Source: Pectobacterium atrosepticum
Lineage (GTDB): Bacteria > Pseudomonadota > Gammaproteobacteria > Enterobacterales > Enterobacteriaceae
Direction of reading: 5' to 3'
NCBI GenBank assembly: GCA_019056595.1
Contig: CP036163.1
Span: forward strand, 1,798,001-1,862,000
Length of the DNA stretch: 64,000 nucleotides
The notes under the pieces are model-generated. The model worked only from the letters and a program-made list of their open reading frames with translations, was not told where the DNA came from and searched no databases. Position numbers and translations under genes: made by a program. Positions 21,471 through 32,301 of the stretch are shown piece after piece (position 1 is the first letter of the stretch; every line of letters begins with the position of its first letter).

Positions 21471-21580
21471 CCTCTACTCCAGGCTTATTTCGCATAATGC
21501 GCGTAATAATATCATAGGCACGTATCATACACGCCACTGCTGCGCGGCTCTAAACCGCACGGCACATTTTGACCATATAG

Positions 21581-21706
21581 ATATACCCTAAATAATTCGA
21601 GTTGCAGGAAGGCGGCGACGCAGCGAGTCCCCAGGAGCTTACATCAGTAAGTGACTGGGGTGAGCGAGAAAAGCCAACGCACATGCAGCTTGAAGTATGA
21701 CGGGTG
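21581..21706. repeat. ERIC element, copy 1
   Basis: A full-length element of about 126 bp with terminal inverted repeats (ATACCCTAAATAATTCGAG and GCTTGAAGTATGACGGGT). Its centre, GAGCTTACATCAGTAAGTGAC, forms a long hairpin with flanking CCCCAG and CTGGGG. It sits between glnE and hldE and ends 8 bp before the glnE stop. Confidence 0.9.
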
Positions 21707-21713
21707 GAGAAAC

Positions 21714-24569
21714 TTACGCACCCATCAGCCACTTATTCCAACTCACCAGCACCTGTTCCCGCTCAGCAACAAACCGATCCTTGCTAACCCGCCCGGACAG
21801 TTCCTGCAAAGCCAGATGGTGCAGTTCATTGCGCATCGTGACATAGGCCAGCTTGAGCGCATTGGCTTCGCTCTCTTCCATCACGCCATACTGCGCCATC
21901 AGCTCCAGAATACGCACATTGTCTGACCAGTGAGTCAAACGTGGTTCCTGCGCGGCGTAGCGCAGCACCAGATACTGGGTGATAAATTCGATATCCGTAA
22001 TACCGCCCGCATCAGTTTTGATATCAAAGCGTGATTTATCTTTGTTCGCCAAATGCTGACGCATTTTTTCCCGCATTTCCCGCACTTCAGTTCGCAAGGT
22101 ATCTGCATCACGCTCTGCACAGAGGATACTGCGGCGGATAGACTCAAATGTCTGCTGCACACCGCTTTCGCCGTACACCATACGCGCGCGCACCAATGCC
22201 TGATGCTCCCACGTCCACGCCTCATTGCGCTGATAATCATCAAACGCTTCAACCGTGCTGACCAACATGCCAGCCGCGCCCGATGGCCGTAAACGCGCAT
22301 CCACTTCATACAGAATGCCTGATGACGTCCGGGTGCTAAACAGATGCATCACACGTTGTGCAAGCCGCAGGTAAAACTGGCGGCCATCAATACTGCGCTC
22401 GCCATCCGTCATCACGTCCGATGGACAATCCAGCAAGAACACCAGATCCAGATCGGAGCTATAGCCCAATTCCCATCCCCCGAGCTTGCCATAGGCAATG
22501 ACGGCAAACCCACGGCCTTCACGATGCTGCAAGTGGGAGGGTTGGCCGTAGCGCTCCACCATCAGCCCCCACGCTTGCTGAACTACTGCCGCGATAATCG
22601 CTTCTGCCAAATACGTTAAGTGATCGCTCACTTTCATTACCGGCAGTACGCCACCGATATCTCCTGCGGCGATGCGTAACTGTTGTGACTGCTTAAACTG
22701 GCGAACGGCTTCCAGTTGTTGTTCTTCATCATCCTCAGGGACGCGCATCAAATACTGACGTAACTCGTCAGCGTACGCGCCCGGAGCCGTCGGCTGATAC
22801 AGCGTTGACGCATCAAGCAATTCATCCAACAGAAGGGGATAACGTGCCAATTGGCTGGCAACCATCGGCGAAGCCGCACACAGGCGAATCAGTTGGGCCA
22901 GCGCGGCACGAGACTCCAGTAACAGTTCGAGATAGGTGGTTCGAGTGACAATCCCCAGCAGCAGCGGGGTCAAACGAGACAGCACCGTATCGGCCTCCTG
23001 ACGAGCACAGACCTCCGCCAGCAAACACGGCATGAGCTGATCCAGCACATCTCGCCCGCGTGGCCCTATTGTGCGTTTCGCCACATCATTACGGAATTCC
23101 ACAATCGTCCGCATCAGCTTCTCACGCACGGTTTCCGTAAGATGCGGCGTCAGCGGAGCCAGGTCACCGTCATCCAGCGTGTCCTGCCATAGGCTGCTGT
23201 AGCTGCTATGTTCAGGGATATCATTATTGTCCGGTGCATCATCGCCAATCAGTTCATCAAATACGTGGCGCACCGCCTGCATATGCTGTGACAACATGGA
23301 TTGCAACGTGTCCCAGCTGTCGAACCCCATTCCCCATGCCAACCGCTGCTGATTCAGTTCATCACTCGGCAGCGTTTGTGTCTGTTCATCGGCAATCGCC
23401 TGCAACAGGTTTTCCAAACGGCGCAGAAACAGATAAGAGGTACTGAGATCGAGCACCTGCTGCGGGGTTAATAACCCCAATGCTCCCACATGCTGGAGCG
23501 TAGGCAACAGTGAACGTCCCTGTAACCCCGGTTCACGTCCGCCTCGAATCAGTTGGAAAACCTGCGTGATAAATTCGATCTCACGAATCCCACCCGCGCC
23601 CAGCTTGATGTTATTGCGCAGATCCCGGCGACGCACTTCACGGGCAATCATGCCCTTCATATTGCGTAAAGACTGGATCACGCTGAAGTCAATATAACGA
23701 CGAAAGACGAAGGGCTTTAATGTACTGCGCAGTTCCTGACTGTAGGCATCGTCCATTCCGCCCATCAGACGCGCTTTAACCATCGCGTAGCGTTCCCAGT
23801 CGCGGCCCTGTTCCTGATAATAATCCTCCATAGCCGCAAAGCTGAGCACCAGTGGGCCGCTGTCGCCAAAGGGACGTAGCCGCATGTCCACACGGTAAAC
23901 AAAGCCATCGACGGTCGGCTGATCCAGCACCTTAATGAGCCGCTGTCCCAAGCGCGTGAAGAACTGCGCGTTATCCAGCTCACGCCGTCCGCCTTGCGTA
24001 TGACCATTTTCGGGATAAACGAAGATCAGGTCGATATCTGAAGAGAAGTTGAGCTCTCCCCCCCCCAATTTTCCCATGCCAAGAATCAGCAGAGGCTGAG
24101 CAACGCCCTGCGCATTGCAAGGTGTCCCCCACTCGCGACAACAGGCCTGATATAGCCAGCTTCTCGCCGCCACAATTATCACCTCGGCCAGCTCGCTAAG
24201 CTGACGCAGCGAGTGTTCCGTCGTACTGGTTTGCAGCGCCTGCGACCACGCAATTCGCGCCAGCATATGGCGGCGAAACCGGCGCAATGCCGCCATCAAC
24301 GCATTTTCATCGTTAACGTCAACCAGTGCGTTGCTCAACCAATCGGCGTAGTGCTGCCACTCTTCAGGCTGTGGCGGCTGCTGATGAATCCCCTGCCACC
24401 AGTCAGGATGCAGCGCAAGCGCATCGCTGACAAAATCACTCAATGCCAGAACAGCCGAGTCGCTGTCTGTTATCGGTTCATCAGGCGCGGCCTCCCGCAA
24501 ACGCGACAAAGCACGCTGAGATTGTTCCGTCAGAAGCACAGGTAAAGCGGGCAAAGGAAGTATCGACAT
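21714..24569 (-). CDS. glnE: Bifunctional glutamine synthetase adenylyltransferase / adenylyl-removing enzyme
   Basis: A 951-residue protein (E. coli 946) with two nucleotidyltransferase domains. The N-terminal deadenylylating half has [18 protein letters not shown] near residue 170. The C-terminal adenylylating half has [18 protein letters not shown] near residue 700. Each half also has its DxD partner (YRVDMRLRP and YEVDARLRP). It adds or removes AMP on glutamine synthetase under PII control. It follows ygiF by 52 bp in the same direction, as in E. coli. Confidence 0.97.
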   Translation of the reverse strand: MSILPLPALPVLLTEQSQRALSRLREAAPDEPITDSDSAVLALSDFVSDALALHPDWWQGIHQQPPQPEEWQHYADWLSNALVDVNDENALMAALRRFRRHMLARIAWSQALQTSTTEHSLRQLSELAEVIIVAARSWLYQACCREWGTPCNAQGVAQPLLILGMGKLGGGELNFSSDIDLIFVYPENGHTQGGRRELDNAQFFTRLGQRLIKVLDQPTVDGFVYRVDMRLRPFGDSGPLVLSFAAMEDYYQEQGRDWERYAMVKARLMGGMDDAYSQELRSTLKPFVFRRYIDFSVIQSLRNMKGMIAREVRRRDLRNNIKLGAGGIREIEFITQVFQLIRGGREPGLQGRSLLPTLQHVGALGLLTPQQVLDLSTSYLFLRRLENLLQAIADEQTQTLPSDELNQQRLAWGMGFDSWDTLQSMLSQHMQAVRHVFDELIGDDAPDNNDIPEHSSYSSLWQDTLDDGDLAPLTPHLTETVREKLMRTIVEFRNDVAKRTIGPRGRDVLDQLMPCLLAEVCARQEADTVLSRLTPLLLGIVTRTTYLELLLESRAALAQLIRLCAASPMVASQLARYPLLLDELLDASTLYQPTAPGAYADELRQYLMRVPEDDEEQQLEAVRQFKQSQQLRIAAGDIGGVLPVMKVSDHLTYLAEAIIAAVVQQAWGLMVERYGQPSHLQHREGRGFAVIAYGKLGGWELGYSSDLDLVFLLDCPSDVMTDGERSIDGRQFYLRLAQRVMHLFSTRTSSGILYEVDARLRPSGAAGMLVSTVEAFDDYQRNEAWTWEHQALVRARMVYGESGVQQTFESIRRSILCAERDADTLRTEVREMREKMRQHLANKDKSRFDIKTDAGGITDIEFITQYLVLRYAAQEPRLTHWSDNVRILELMAQYGVMEESEANALKLAYVTMRNELHHLALQELSGRVSKDRFVAEREQVLVSWNKWLMGA

Positions 24570-24621
24570 GGGGGTTCCCTTGATACGCCGCCTATCCTCA
24601 CTGACAAGCGGCAGTTAACGG

Positions 24622-25959
24622 TTACTGTGATGGTCCACCGCTATGCAGCCAGAACGGAGGCAGGGTCAACACTTCTTTGCGATAGGCTTCCAGATAAGCA
24701 GAAGGAGCCTGATCGACAGCAAGGTGCTCAATTTCCTGTAGCAACGTCTGCCAGTGTTCAACGTAGGCTTCCACTTGATCCGCCGGATAGGCACCGGATA
24801 AAAGAAGAAAAGCGTAGAGATTACGTTGCAGACGAGGGATTTGCTGTTCGTATTGCTCTGCCGTCAATTTAGAAGAGAAGGCGCTTTTCAGCTCCGCCGT
24901 GCTGCGGCTAAGCATAATGTCGGCAAAGCGTTTGAACGATCCCTGTAGCTTAATGCGATCTTTATTATCCATGTAGTCGCGCCAGCCGGACTCGACCAGC
25001 CAGGAAGTCAGTACCAACTTACTTTGCAGGTAGTCGGTGCTGTAACAGATTTCCGACCCGCCGGAGCCTTGTAGCCGATTTTCCAGCGTGGCGAGTGCAG
25101 AGCGGAAAAGCGTGGTGACCCTACGCAGCACCACGCCCCCCACCAGCACCAGCATTTCGCGCATCAACGCGCTGGCCTGTGGCAGAGCTTCACGAGCAGA
25201 GGAATCCCCTCTTACCCACAGTTCTTCATGGTATTGCCAGTGACTTAAGGCCAATTCCAGCGCCGCGCGGATCGCCTGATCGATATTGGTTTTGGAGTCC
25301 ACAACCAACCGATTGAGAGGAAGACACTCGCGAACCGGATTGCCTTTAGCCAGATGGTATCCTCGTGCCGCCTTACTGAGGCTGCCCTGGCGCATACCAC
25401 CAAACTCCGCGATTTCCTTTGCCAAGGCCAGCAGATGAGTGGTCTGCCCCACCTTAAGCTCCATCTCCAGTTCGCACAAAGGTTCACTCAGATCGCCAGC
25501 GCGGATTTCGCCGCGATCTAACGCAACCTCAATCACGCTTTGATAGTAAGTAAACACCCACTTTTCACGCGTAAAATCTGTGCTAAACAGCGGGTTAAGC
25601 GACGGTTGCAGCGTTTTAACATCGCAATCTTCCGGCCAGATTTCCGCAGGAAACAGGCTAAGATCCAGTTCTGCTGTCTCCAGCGCAACATTATACTCAG
25701 GGTGCTGATGCAGCCCGCCAATCACCTTGCCGGCTGTTTTCACCGTCATTTCGTAGCGTTCATTCTCGCCGCGAATACGCAGCCCAATGCCATTACGACG
25801 CAGATAATTATCCGCCGTTTCATAATAGATATTGCTCAGACGCTGAGCACGCATGTGCTCATACTGGCTATAATCGCTCTCCCATTCAGCCAGTTGTGTC
25901 AGCAGCGATTCAACGCTGTCGGGATGAACAATAAATTTCAGCTCAATTTCTTCACTCAT
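24622..25959 (-). CDS. ygiF: Inorganic triphosphatase with CYTH and CHAD domains
   Basis: A 445-residue protein. The N-terminal CYTH domain has EIELKF (the ExExK signature) at residues 4-9 and hydrolyses tripolyphosphate. The C-terminal CHAD domain, helical and basic (about 215-430), is thought to bind polyphosphate. The ATG at 25959 gives MSEEIELKF, aligned to E. coli MAQEIELKF; a GTG three codons upstream is an alternative. Neither has a strong ribosome-binding site. It is the first gene of the ygiF-glnE-hldE run. Confidence 0.94.
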   Translation of the reverse strand: MSEEIELKFIVHPDSVESLLTQLAEWESDYSQYEHMRAQRLSNIYYETADNYLRRNGIGLRIRGENERYEMTVKTAGKVIGGLHQHPEYNVALETAELDLSLFPAEIWPEDCDVKTLQPSLNPLFSTDFTREKWVFTYYQSVIEVALDRGEIRAGDLSEPLCELEMELKVGQTTHLLALAKEIAEFGGMRQGSLSKAARGYHLAKGNPVRECLPLNRLVVDSKTNIDQAIRAALELALSHWQYHEELWVRGDSSAREALPQASALMREMLVLVGGVVLRRVTTLFRSALATLENRLQGSGGSEICYSTDYLQSKLVLTSWLVESGWRDYMDNKDRIKLQGSFKRFADIMLSRSTAELKSAFSSKLTAEQYEQQIPRLQRNLYAFLLLSGAYPADQVEAYVEHWQTLLQEIEHLAVDQAPSAYLEAYRKEVLTLPPFWLHSGGPSQ

Positions 25960-26305
25960 AGCATTCACAATACCAAGACCACGTTCATTATCATGTCAGT
26001 AAATAACATTTTACTTCACCTGACTACCCTTACCGTACACACTCTTTTTCAGCTGCGAACAAGCGCGCATTTCTTATGCAAACCTACTTATCAGCAATGC
26101 CACTTTCCCGTGCTTAAACAGGCAGCATGCCGTCTTCCAAGAACCTGCCCCAGTAGGCGTTATTCGCGCTGTCCGTGTCCAAAATGGCAAATAAAATAGC
26201 CCTAATGGGATAGGTTCTAAGACTGTTCTCATTTCGGTTTATAGATTGCCTCGTCAGACTTAAGCCTCTACTATCAGACCACCATTAACGCAACATGATG
26301 ATCTT
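25960..26305. other. Intergenic region between divergent ygiF and ygiM
   Basis: About 345 bp holding the promoters of both genes. I see no clear consensus promoter, hairpin or repeat. Confidence 0.4.
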
Positions 26306-26926
26306 ATGCAGAAATTAGGCTTACTCTGTTTTACTTTATTTTCACTCACGCTGAGCTGGACCACACAGGCGGAAGAAAAACGCTACATTTCCGACGAGTT
26401 ATTGACGTATGTCCACAGTGGGCCAGGCAATCAATATCGTATCGTCGGTACTGTGAACGCTGGCACTGAGGTCACACTACTCAGCGTTAATGAAAGTGCG
26501 GGCTATGCACAGATTCGTGACGATAAAAACCGCACCACCTGGATTCCTCTCGACCAGCTTAGCAATACGCCAAGCCTGCGCACACGAGTGCCAGAGTTGG
26601 AAAAACAGGTAAAAGACCTGACTGACAAACTGAATAATATCGATCAAACCTGGAACCAGCGTACCGCTGATATGCAGCAGAAAGTCGCTGCCAGTGATAG
26701 TGTTATCAACGGGTTACGTCAGGAAAATCAGGATCTAAAAAATCAGCTTATCGTCGCACAGAAGAAAGTTAGTGCGGCGAATGTCCAGCTTGACGATAAG
26801 CAGCGCACCATCATTCTACAGTGGTTTATGTATGGCGGCGGTGTTGCTGGCATAGGCTTGCTGCTGGGTCTGCTGTTGCCGCACATCATCCCTCGCAAAA
26901 AGAAAAATGACCGCTGGATGAGCTAA
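26306..26926 (+). CDS. ygiM: SH3-domain membrane protein YgiM
   Basis: A 206-residue protein, the same length as E. coli YgiM and very similar. It has a signal peptide (1-22, cleaved after TQA), a bacterial SH3 domain (about 25-90, with YVHSGPGNQYRIVGTVNAG), a coiled coil (about 95-165) and a C-terminal transmembrane segment (about 172-192), followed by a basic tail KKKNDRWMS. The SH3 domain would therefore be periplasmic. The molecular role is not established. It precedes cca, as in E. coli. Confidence 0.94.
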   Translation: MQKLGLLCFTLFSLTLSWTTQAEEKRYISDELLTYVHSGPGNQYRIVGTVNAGTEVTLLSVNESAGYAQIRDDKNRTTWIPLDQLSNTPSLRTRVPELEKQVKDLTDKLNNIDQTWNQRTADMQQKVAASDSVINGLRQENQDLKNQLIVAQKKVSAANVQLDDKQRTIILQWFMYGGGVAGIGLLLGLLLPHIIPRKKKNDRWMS

Positions 26927-26936
26927 TCGAAATACG

Positions 26937-26960
26937 TGCCTGCTTCTTGCAGGCATTTTT
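26937..26960 (+). terminator. Terminator after ygiM
   Basis: TGCCTGC pairs with GCAGGCA around TTCTT and is followed by T5 and then CTTT. Confidence 0.8.
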
Positions 26961-27034
26961 CTTTGCGGCCAACGTAGCGGCGCAAAGATGGTAGAATGTT
27001 GTGAAGTATTGGTTATTTATTCAGGAGCCCGACG

Positions 27035-28279
27035 TTGAAGATTTACCTTGTCGGCGGCGCTGTTCGGGACAGCCTGCTGGGTTTGCCCGTCACTGAGAAA
27101 GATTGGGTGGTGGTCGGCGCTACGCCAGAGCATCTGCTTGCGCAGGGCTACCAGCAGGTCGGAAAAGATTTTCCCGTCTTCTTACACCCCATCAGCCGCG
27201 ATGAATACGCCCTCGCGCGTACCGAACGTAAATCCGGTAAAGGCTATACCGGATTTGTCTGTCATGCTGAACCGGATGTTACGTTAGAGCAGGATTTGCT
27301 GCGCCGCGATTTGACCATTAATGCCATTGCTCGTACCGAGCGTGGCGATCTGATCGATCCTTATCATGGCCGTCGCGATCTCGACAATCGCGTACTGCGC
27401 CACGTCTCGGATGCCTTCAGCGAAGATCCGCTACGGGTTCTGCGTGTCGCCCGTTTTGCCGCGCGTTTTGCTCATCTCGGCTTCCAGATTGCAGAAGAAA
27501 CCATGGCGCTAATGCAAAAAATGGCGCATGAAGGCGAACTGGCTTACCTGACGCCAGAGCGCGTCTGGAAAGAGACGGAAAAAGCACTCGGCACGTCGTC
27601 GCCGGATGTCTATTTTCAGGTGCTGCGTGACTGCGGCGCACTGGCCGTGCTGTTCCCTGAAATCGATAATCTGTATGGCGTACCTGCCCCTGCCAAATGG
27701 CACCCGGAAATCGATACGGGCATTCATACCATGATGACGGTAGCAATGGCCGCACGCCTCAGCCCTGACATTGACGTGCGTTTTGCTACGCTGTGCCACG
27801 ATTTAGGAAAAGGGCTAACGCCACCTGAACTATGGCCGCGTCATCTTGGCCACGGCCCGGCGGGCGTCAAACTGGTTGAAGCACTCTGTCAGCGCCTGCG
27901 CGTACCTAATCCGATTCGTGATTTGGCGAAGCTGGTTGCGGAATATCATGACCTGGTTCATACCGTGCAGGTGCTGCAACCCAAAACCCTGCTGAAGTTA
28001 TTTGATGCGATTGACGTCTGGCGCAAGCCGCAGCGTCTGGAACAGTTAGCGCTGACTAGCGAAGCCGATGCCAGAGGCCGAGCCGGTTTCGAAGAAAACC
28101 CTTATCCGCAAGGCAATTACCTGCGTGAAGCCTTCCGCGTCGCCAGTCAGGTAAGCAGTGCAAGCGTCGTCGCCGATGGCTTTAAGAGCATTGATGTGCG
28201 CAATGAACTGGCACGCCGCCGTATTCATGCATTAGCAGACTGGAAAGCACAACAGCCTGATGTATCAAGCACGTCCTAA
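27035..28279 (+). CDS. cca: Multifunctional CCA-adding tRNA nucleotidyltransferase
   Basis: A 414-residue class II tRNA nucleotidyltransferase that builds or repairs the tRNA 3' CCA end. The head has [20 protein letters not shown] with the catalytic acidic residues, then [11 protein letters not shown] and [18 protein letters not shown]-terminal HD domain ([11 protein letters not shown]) gives phosphatase and phosphodiesterase activity. The start is a TTG at 27035, fixed by AGGAG 7 bases upstream and by alignment to MKIYLVGG; E. coli uses GTG here. Confidence 0.96.
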   Translation: MKIYLVGGAVRDSLLGLPVTEKDWVVVGATPEHLLAQGYQQVGKDFPVFLHPISRDEYALARTERKSGKGYTGFVCHAEPDVTLEQDLLRRDLTINAIARTERGDLIDPYHGRRDLDNRVLRHVSDAFSEDPLRVLRVARFAARFAHLGFQIAEETMALMQKMAHEGELAYLTPERVWKETEKALGTSSPDVYFQVLRDCGALAVLFPEIDNLYGVPAPAKWHPEIDTGIHTMMTVAMAARLSPDIDVRFATLCHDLGKGLTPPELWPRHLGHGPAGVKLVEALCQRLRVPNPIRDLAKLVAEYHDLVHTVQVLQPKTLLKLFDAIDVWRKPQRLEQLALTSEADARGRAGFEENPYPQGNYLREAFRVASQVSSASVVADGFKSIDVRNELARRRIHALADWKAQQPDVSSTS

Positions 28280-28282
28280 AAA

Positions 28283-28312
28283 AAGAGGCCACGCTCATGC
28301 GTGGCCTCTTCT
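28283..28312. terminator. Bidirectional terminator between cca and uppP
   Basis: A perfect 10-bp stem (GAGGCCACGC with GCGTGGCCTC) and a TCAT loop. An A-run lies on the left and TTCTCT on the right, so it serves both convergent genes. Confidence 0.9.
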
Positions 28313-28338
28313 CTATAATTACAGCTAAACGCTCAGTC

Positions 28339-29157
28339 TTACATAAATACCATGTAAACAACGCCTGCGACGATAAAACGGTAAATCGCAAAGGGAATAA
28401 ACGAGATTCGTTTGATGATTTTCAGGAAAGTTTTAATCGCAATCAGCGCCACAACAAACGCCGTCACGAAACCAACGGCAAACATCGGCACATCAGCCAA
28501 CGACAGGAAATGCCAGCTCTTATACAGATCCAGAACGGTCGCGCCCATCATCATAGGAACCGCCAGGATAAAAGAGAACTCAGAGGCCGCATAGCGGCTG
28601 ACGCCCATCAACATCCCGCCGGAAATGGTCGCTCCCGAACGTGAAAAGCCGGGCCACAGCGCCAAACACTGAAAACAGCCAATCATAAATGCCTGACGAT
28701 GCGTAATGTCATCCAGCCCAACGGCGCGCGGCTCTTTTGGCTTAAACCATTCCGCGGCTAGCAGCAGAAAGCCACCGATAACCAGCGAGTACATCACGTT
28801 TTGCGGATAAAACAGCGATTTGATGACATCATGAAAAATCAGACCGAGCACGACCGCAGGGATCATCGCCAACAGGATGTGCGTCAGCTTCAGACGCCCA
28901 GAGGTTTTCCCCTCATGCGGCACCTTGCCGAAGTGAATCCCAATCAGGCCAAAAAGGCGACGCCAGAACATGACGACAACCGCCAGAATCGATCCAAGCT
29001 GGATGATAACTTCAAACGTCTTGGCTTTCTCATCAACAAACCCTAACCAATGACCAACAATAATCATATGCCCCGTAGACGATACGGGCAGAAACTCGGT
29101 CAGCCCTTCGACCACGCCAAGAATAAATGCGATTAGCAACGAATGCAGGTCAGTCAT
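28339..29157 (-). CDS. uppP: Undecaprenyl-diphosphatase UppP (BacA)
   Basis: A 272-residue polytopic inner-membrane enzyme that recycles undecaprenyl diphosphate to the monophosphate for cell-wall synthesis; overproduction gives bacitracin resistance. The two signature motifs are [15 protein letters not shown] (residues 17-31) and [10 protein letters not shown] (about 170). Length is typical. AAGGA precedes the ATG. It is convergent with cca, and an ERIC element separates it from folB. Confidence 0.96.
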   Translation of the reverse strand: MTDLHSLLIAFILGVVEGLTEFLPVSSTGHMIIVGHWLGFVDEKAKTFEVIIQLGSILAVVVMFWRRLFGLIGIHFGKVPHEGKTSGRLKLTHILLAMIPAVVLGLIFHDVIKSLFYPQNVMYSLVIGGFLLLAAEWFKPKEPRAVGLDDITHRQAFMIGCFQCLALWPGFSRSGATISGGMLMGVSRYAASEFSFILAVPMMMGATVLDLYKSWHFLSLADVPMFAVGFVTAFVVALIAIKTFLKIIKRISFIPFAIYRFIVAGVVYMVFM

Positions 29158-29232
29158 CTAAAAATCCTTGCCTCTAATAAAAACGAAAATGCAGCCCATA
29201 AAAAAGCGGCCACGCACTTCAGCGAGCCGCTA

Positions 29233-29394
<162 letters not shown>

Positions 29395-29464
29395 ACTGGC
29401 TTATAGACTATTCAGGTTACGATTTAGTTGCACGTAAACCCGTATTTATTCTGTTAAATCAGAT

Positions 29465-29818
29465 TTATCGCGCACCGCGCTCAATAATGACCCCAACCTG
29501 ACGCGCCTGCGCGACTGCGCCCGGCTTGCTAAGCTTGATGCGCAGCCAGGGAATCGAGAAGCGTTGCATCAGCATGTGTGCAACTTCTTCAGCAACACGC
29601 TCCACCAGAGCAAAGCGTTGGTTTGCCACATGGGCAATCACCGCGTCACTGACATCAGCATAGCTCAGGCAATCATTCACATCGTCACTGGCCGCAGCCT
29701 GACGGTTATCCCAGCCCATTTCGATATCGAACACCAGTTTCTGCTGGATGGTCTGTTCCCAATCGTAAACACCAATCGTAGTGATTACGGTAAGTTCTTC
29801 AATAAATACGATATCCAT
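29465..29818 (-). CDS. folB: Dihydroneopterin aldolase
   Basis: A 117-residue folate-pathway enzyme that cleaves 7,8-dihydroneopterin to 6-hydroxymethyl-dihydropterin and glycolaldehyde, with epimerase activity. [34 protein letters not shown] and [10 protein letters not shown] match E. coli FolB closely. The ATG at 29818 is preferred to a GTG one codon upstream. It is divergent from plsY, as in E. coli. Confidence 0.95.
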   Translation of the reverse strand: MDIVFIEELTVITTIGVYDWEQTIQQKLVFDIEMGWDNRQAAASDDVNDCLSYADVSDAVIAHVANQRFALVERVAEEVAHMLMQRFSIPWLRIKLSKPGAVAQARQVGVIIERGAR

Positions 29819-29925
29819 CACGCCGTTCTCTGTTTTTGTCGCTGTCGGATACCACTTCCGACGGAATATGCGTATTATCCACAGATGAGAAGAGTAAAAC
29901 GACCCTTATTAAACGGAATGGCGTT

Positions 29926-30561
29926 ATGAGTGTTACCGCGCTTGGTATGATGTTAATCGCGTATCTGTGTGGCTCTGTTTCCAGTGCGATTTTGTTCTGC
30001 AAAATTACTGGGCTGCCCGATCCGCGTCTGCATGGTTCTGGGAATCCTGGAGCCACGAACGTATTGCGTATTGGCGGCAAGGCTGCCGCTGCAACCGTAT
30101 TGGTCTTTGATGTCCTGAAAGGCATGCTGCCTGTCTGGGGCGCTTATGCATTAGGCGTTACCCCGTTGTATCTCGGGTTAACCGCCATCGCCGCCTGCCT
30201 CGGCCATATTTATCCGGTCTTTTTCCACTTTCGCGGTGGTAAAGGCGTGGCAACCGCTCTTGGCGCCATCGCCCCAATCGGCTTGGATCTGACGGGTCTG
30301 ATGACCGGCACCTGGCTACTAACCGTACTGTTAAGCGGCTATTCCTCGCTCGGTGCCATTGTCAGTGCGCTTATCGCACCGTTTTATGTCTGGTGGTTCA
30401 AGCCACAATTTACCTTCCCCGTCGCGATGCTCTCTTGCCTGATACTGATGCGTCACCACGACAATATCCAACGCCTATGGCGCGGACAGGAAAGTAAAAT
30501 CTGGGATAAGCTGCGCAAGAAGAAGCAACCGGAAGACGAGGATACGTCCCCCGAAGAGTGA
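29926..30561 (+). CDS. plsY: Acyl-phosphate:glycerol-3-phosphate acyltransferase PlsY
   Basis: A 211-residue inner-membrane enzyme that makes lysophosphatidic acid from acyl-phosphate. The three conserved loops are visible: [11 protein letters not shown] (about residue 38), [10 protein letters not shown] (about 105) and the C-terminal [10 protein letters not shown]. The start at 29926 ([17 protein letters not shown]) aligns with E. coli. The longer frame from 29836 would add 30 unconserved residues that overlap the divergent promoter. The tail is charged and slightly longer than in E. coli. Confidence 0.95.
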   Translation: MSVTALGMMLIAYLCGSVSSAILFCKITGLPDPRLHGSGNPGATNVLRIGGKAAAATVLVFDVLKGMLPVWGAYALGVTPLYLGLTAIAACLGHIYPVFFHFRGGKGVATALGAIAPIGLDLTGLMTGTWLLTVLLSGYSSLGAIVSALIAPFYVWWFKPQFTFPVAMLSCLILMRHHDNIQRLWRGQESKIWDKLRKKKQPEDEDTSPEE

Positions 30562-30571
30562 AGAGTAAGGC

Positions 30572-30604
30572 AAAAAAATTCCCGTTTTCACGGGAATTTT
30601 TTAT
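30572..30604 (+). terminator. Terminator after plsY
   Basis: AAAAATTCCCG pairs with CGGGAATTTTT around TTTTCA. A-rich before and T-rich after, so it may act in both directions. Confidence 0.88.
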
Positions 30605-30612
30605 GAGGGACT

Positions 30613-30637
30613 CCCCTAAATAATTCGAATTGCAGGC
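30613..30637. repeat. ERIC terminal remnant at the 3' end of a chemoreceptor gene
   Basis: CCCCTAAATAATTCGAATTG plus five bases matches one ERIC terminus. There is no body or second terminus, because the next base run is the chemoreceptor stop codon at 30640. Confidence 0.7.
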
Positions 30638-30639
30638 AT

Positions 30640-32226
30640 TTAGAATCGGCCGATAGCGGCAAACTCCTGCGACTGCACTTTAAACTGTGCCATGCTTTCA
30701 GCTAACAGACGCGCCTGATCTTCCAGTGAGCGTGTAGCGGCCGCGGATTCTTCGACCAGAGACGCATTTTGCTGTGCAACTTCATCCATCTGCGATACCG
30801 CCAGATTCACCTGTCCAATGCCATTGCTCTGCTCACGCGTTGCCGTTGAGATTTCACGCATTAGCGACGTCACTCGTGCCACCGCGTCAGAAACGTCGTC
30901 CATTGTTTCACCTGCCATTTTTGCCATAACGGTGCCTTCACTGACGCGGCTCTGGGATTCCTCCATCAGCGTTTTGATCTCTTTCGCCGATTGCGCACTG
31001 CGCTGCGCCAGATTACGGACTTCCCCCGCAACGACCGCAAAGCCACGTCCCTGCTCACCCGCCCGCGCGGCTTCAACTGCCGCATTTAGCGCCAGAATAT
31101 TGGTTTGGAACGCAATGCCGTCAATCACTGCCAGAATATCGCCAATACGTGCGGAGCTGCTGGAGATCATCTGCATTTTCTCAATCATGCCCCCCACCGT
31201 CTCGCTGCCTTTAGTGGCAATGTCAGACACGTTTTGCGCCAGCGTATGAGCTTGTTCCGCACTCTCAGCGTTTAGCGTTACCGTGGCGGTCAACTGCTCC
31301 ATACTGGCTGCGGTTTCTTCCAGCGATGATGCCGACTCTTCCGTACGAGCAGCCAGATGGGTATTACCGGATGATAGCTCGCGAGTACCAACGTCAATCT
31401 GCATCCCCGCATCGCGGACGCGGCCAACGGCGGTTGCCAGCGAATGCTGCATTGCCTTCATCGCCTGAATCAGGCGGCCAATTTCATTATTGCCACCATC
31501 GGCAATACGCTGGGTCAGGTCACCGTGGGCAATAAACTCCAACTGGACGACGGTATCTTCAAGCGGAGACAAAATGGAACGCTTCAGTGCAATCCATGCA
31601 GCTAATACCAGCAGCAGAACAAATACGCAGGCAATACCGATGATCACCAGACGGTCAAACGCAAAGCTTTCTGCTTCTGTGAGCATGTTTTCCCCAACTT
31701 CCAGCCCAAAGTCGCGGAATTCATTCGCTACTTTATCCATCTTAACGCTAAGCGGTGGTAGCACGTCTTGCAGTAACACGTAATAAGCAGCAACGTCACC
31801 ACGTTTCAGCGCATCGACCATTGGCTGAACGCCAAGGTTCATGTATTGCTCGTAGTTGCTTTTGACCTCTGCCGCCATTTTGGCGCCGCGTTCCGTTACG
31901 GTTCCATAGGAAAGAAAACGCGTCATTTCTTTGTGGGAGAGCGCCGTATAGGCTTCCGCTCGCACTACCGACGCATTTGCGAGATCGGTCAGCCCGTTTT
32001 CCATCTGACGAGCAGCCAAAGCCGCCCCTGTTCTTGCACGCAGCGAGGCGGTATAGCTCCCAGCCAGCGCAGTAACCTCTTTGCCCTGAATCTTGTCGAT
32101 TGTTGTAAGCGAAGTGATTCCCTGATTAATGGAAGTGATGCCAATTCCGCAGACCAGCAATAAGAGCAGTACCATCGTTCCTAACAAAGCAATCAAGCTC
32201 GTCTTGATTGTGATGTTTCTTAACAT
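30640..32226 (-). CDS. Methyl-accepting chemotaxis protein with four-helix-bundle sensor
   Basis: A 528-residue chemoreceptor. It has a first transmembrane segment (about 7-32), a periplasmic four-helix-bundle TarH-like domain, a second segment (about 188-210), HAMP, and a signalling domain with [30 protein letters not shown] split over residues 380-410. The ligand is unknown. The C-terminus ends AAIGRF, with no NWETF-type pentapeptide for CheR/CheB. The start at 32226 (MLRNITIKTSL) has AGGG 9 bases upstream. It has its own sigma-28 promoter and lies between plsY and ppa, which are not neighbours in E. coli. Confidence 0.92.
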   Translation of the reverse strand: MLRNITIKTSLIALLGTMVLLLLLVCGIGITSINQGITSLTTIDKIQGKEVTALAGSYTASLRARTGAALAARQMENGLTDLANASVVRAEAYTALSHKEMTRFLSYGTVTERGAKMAAEVKSNYEQYMNLGVQPMVDALKRGDVAAYYVLLQDVLPPLSVKMDKVANEFRDFGLEVGENMLTEAESFAFDRLVIIGIACVFVLLLVLAAWIALKRSILSPLEDTVVQLEFIAHGDLTQRIADGGNNEIGRLIQAMKAMQHSLATAVGRVRDAGMQIDVGTRELSSGNTHLAARTEESASSLEETAASMEQLTATVTLNAESAEQAHTLAQNVSDIATKGSETVGGMIEKMQMISSSSARIGDILAVIDGIAFQTNILALNAAVEAARAGEQGRGFAVVAGEVRNLAQRSAQSAKEIKTLMEESQSRVSEGTVMAKMAGETMDDVSDAVARVTSLMREISTATREQSNGIGQVNLAVSQMDEVAQQNASLVEESAAATRSLEDQARLLAESMAQFKVQSQEFAAIGRF

Positions 32227-32282
32227 TTTTGTTTCCCTGGAATTACAACTAGTAAATAAATGCGGAGAAATGCTCCACATAA

Positions 32283-32298
32283 CGTGATCTCGATCATG
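32283..32298. promoter_or_regulatory. CRP- or FNR-like palindrome ahead of the chemoreceptor
   Basis: GTGATCTCGATCAT is one base off GTGA-N6-TCAC (CRP) and two off TTGAT-N4-ATCAA (FNR). It lies just downstream of the sigma-28 -10 element, so binding there would repress rather than activate. Confidence 0.35.
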
Positions 32299-32301
32299 TT
32301 T

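Noticed and set aside
25540-26199. 219-codon plus-strand ORF across the ygiF start
   Set aside because: Mostly antisense to the well-supported ygiF; no ribosome-binding site and no recognisable domain.
32283-32298. FNR site ahead of the plsY-side chemoreceptor
   Set aside because: Two mismatches to the FNR consensus and located downstream of the -10; kept only as a weak CRP/FNR-like palindrome.
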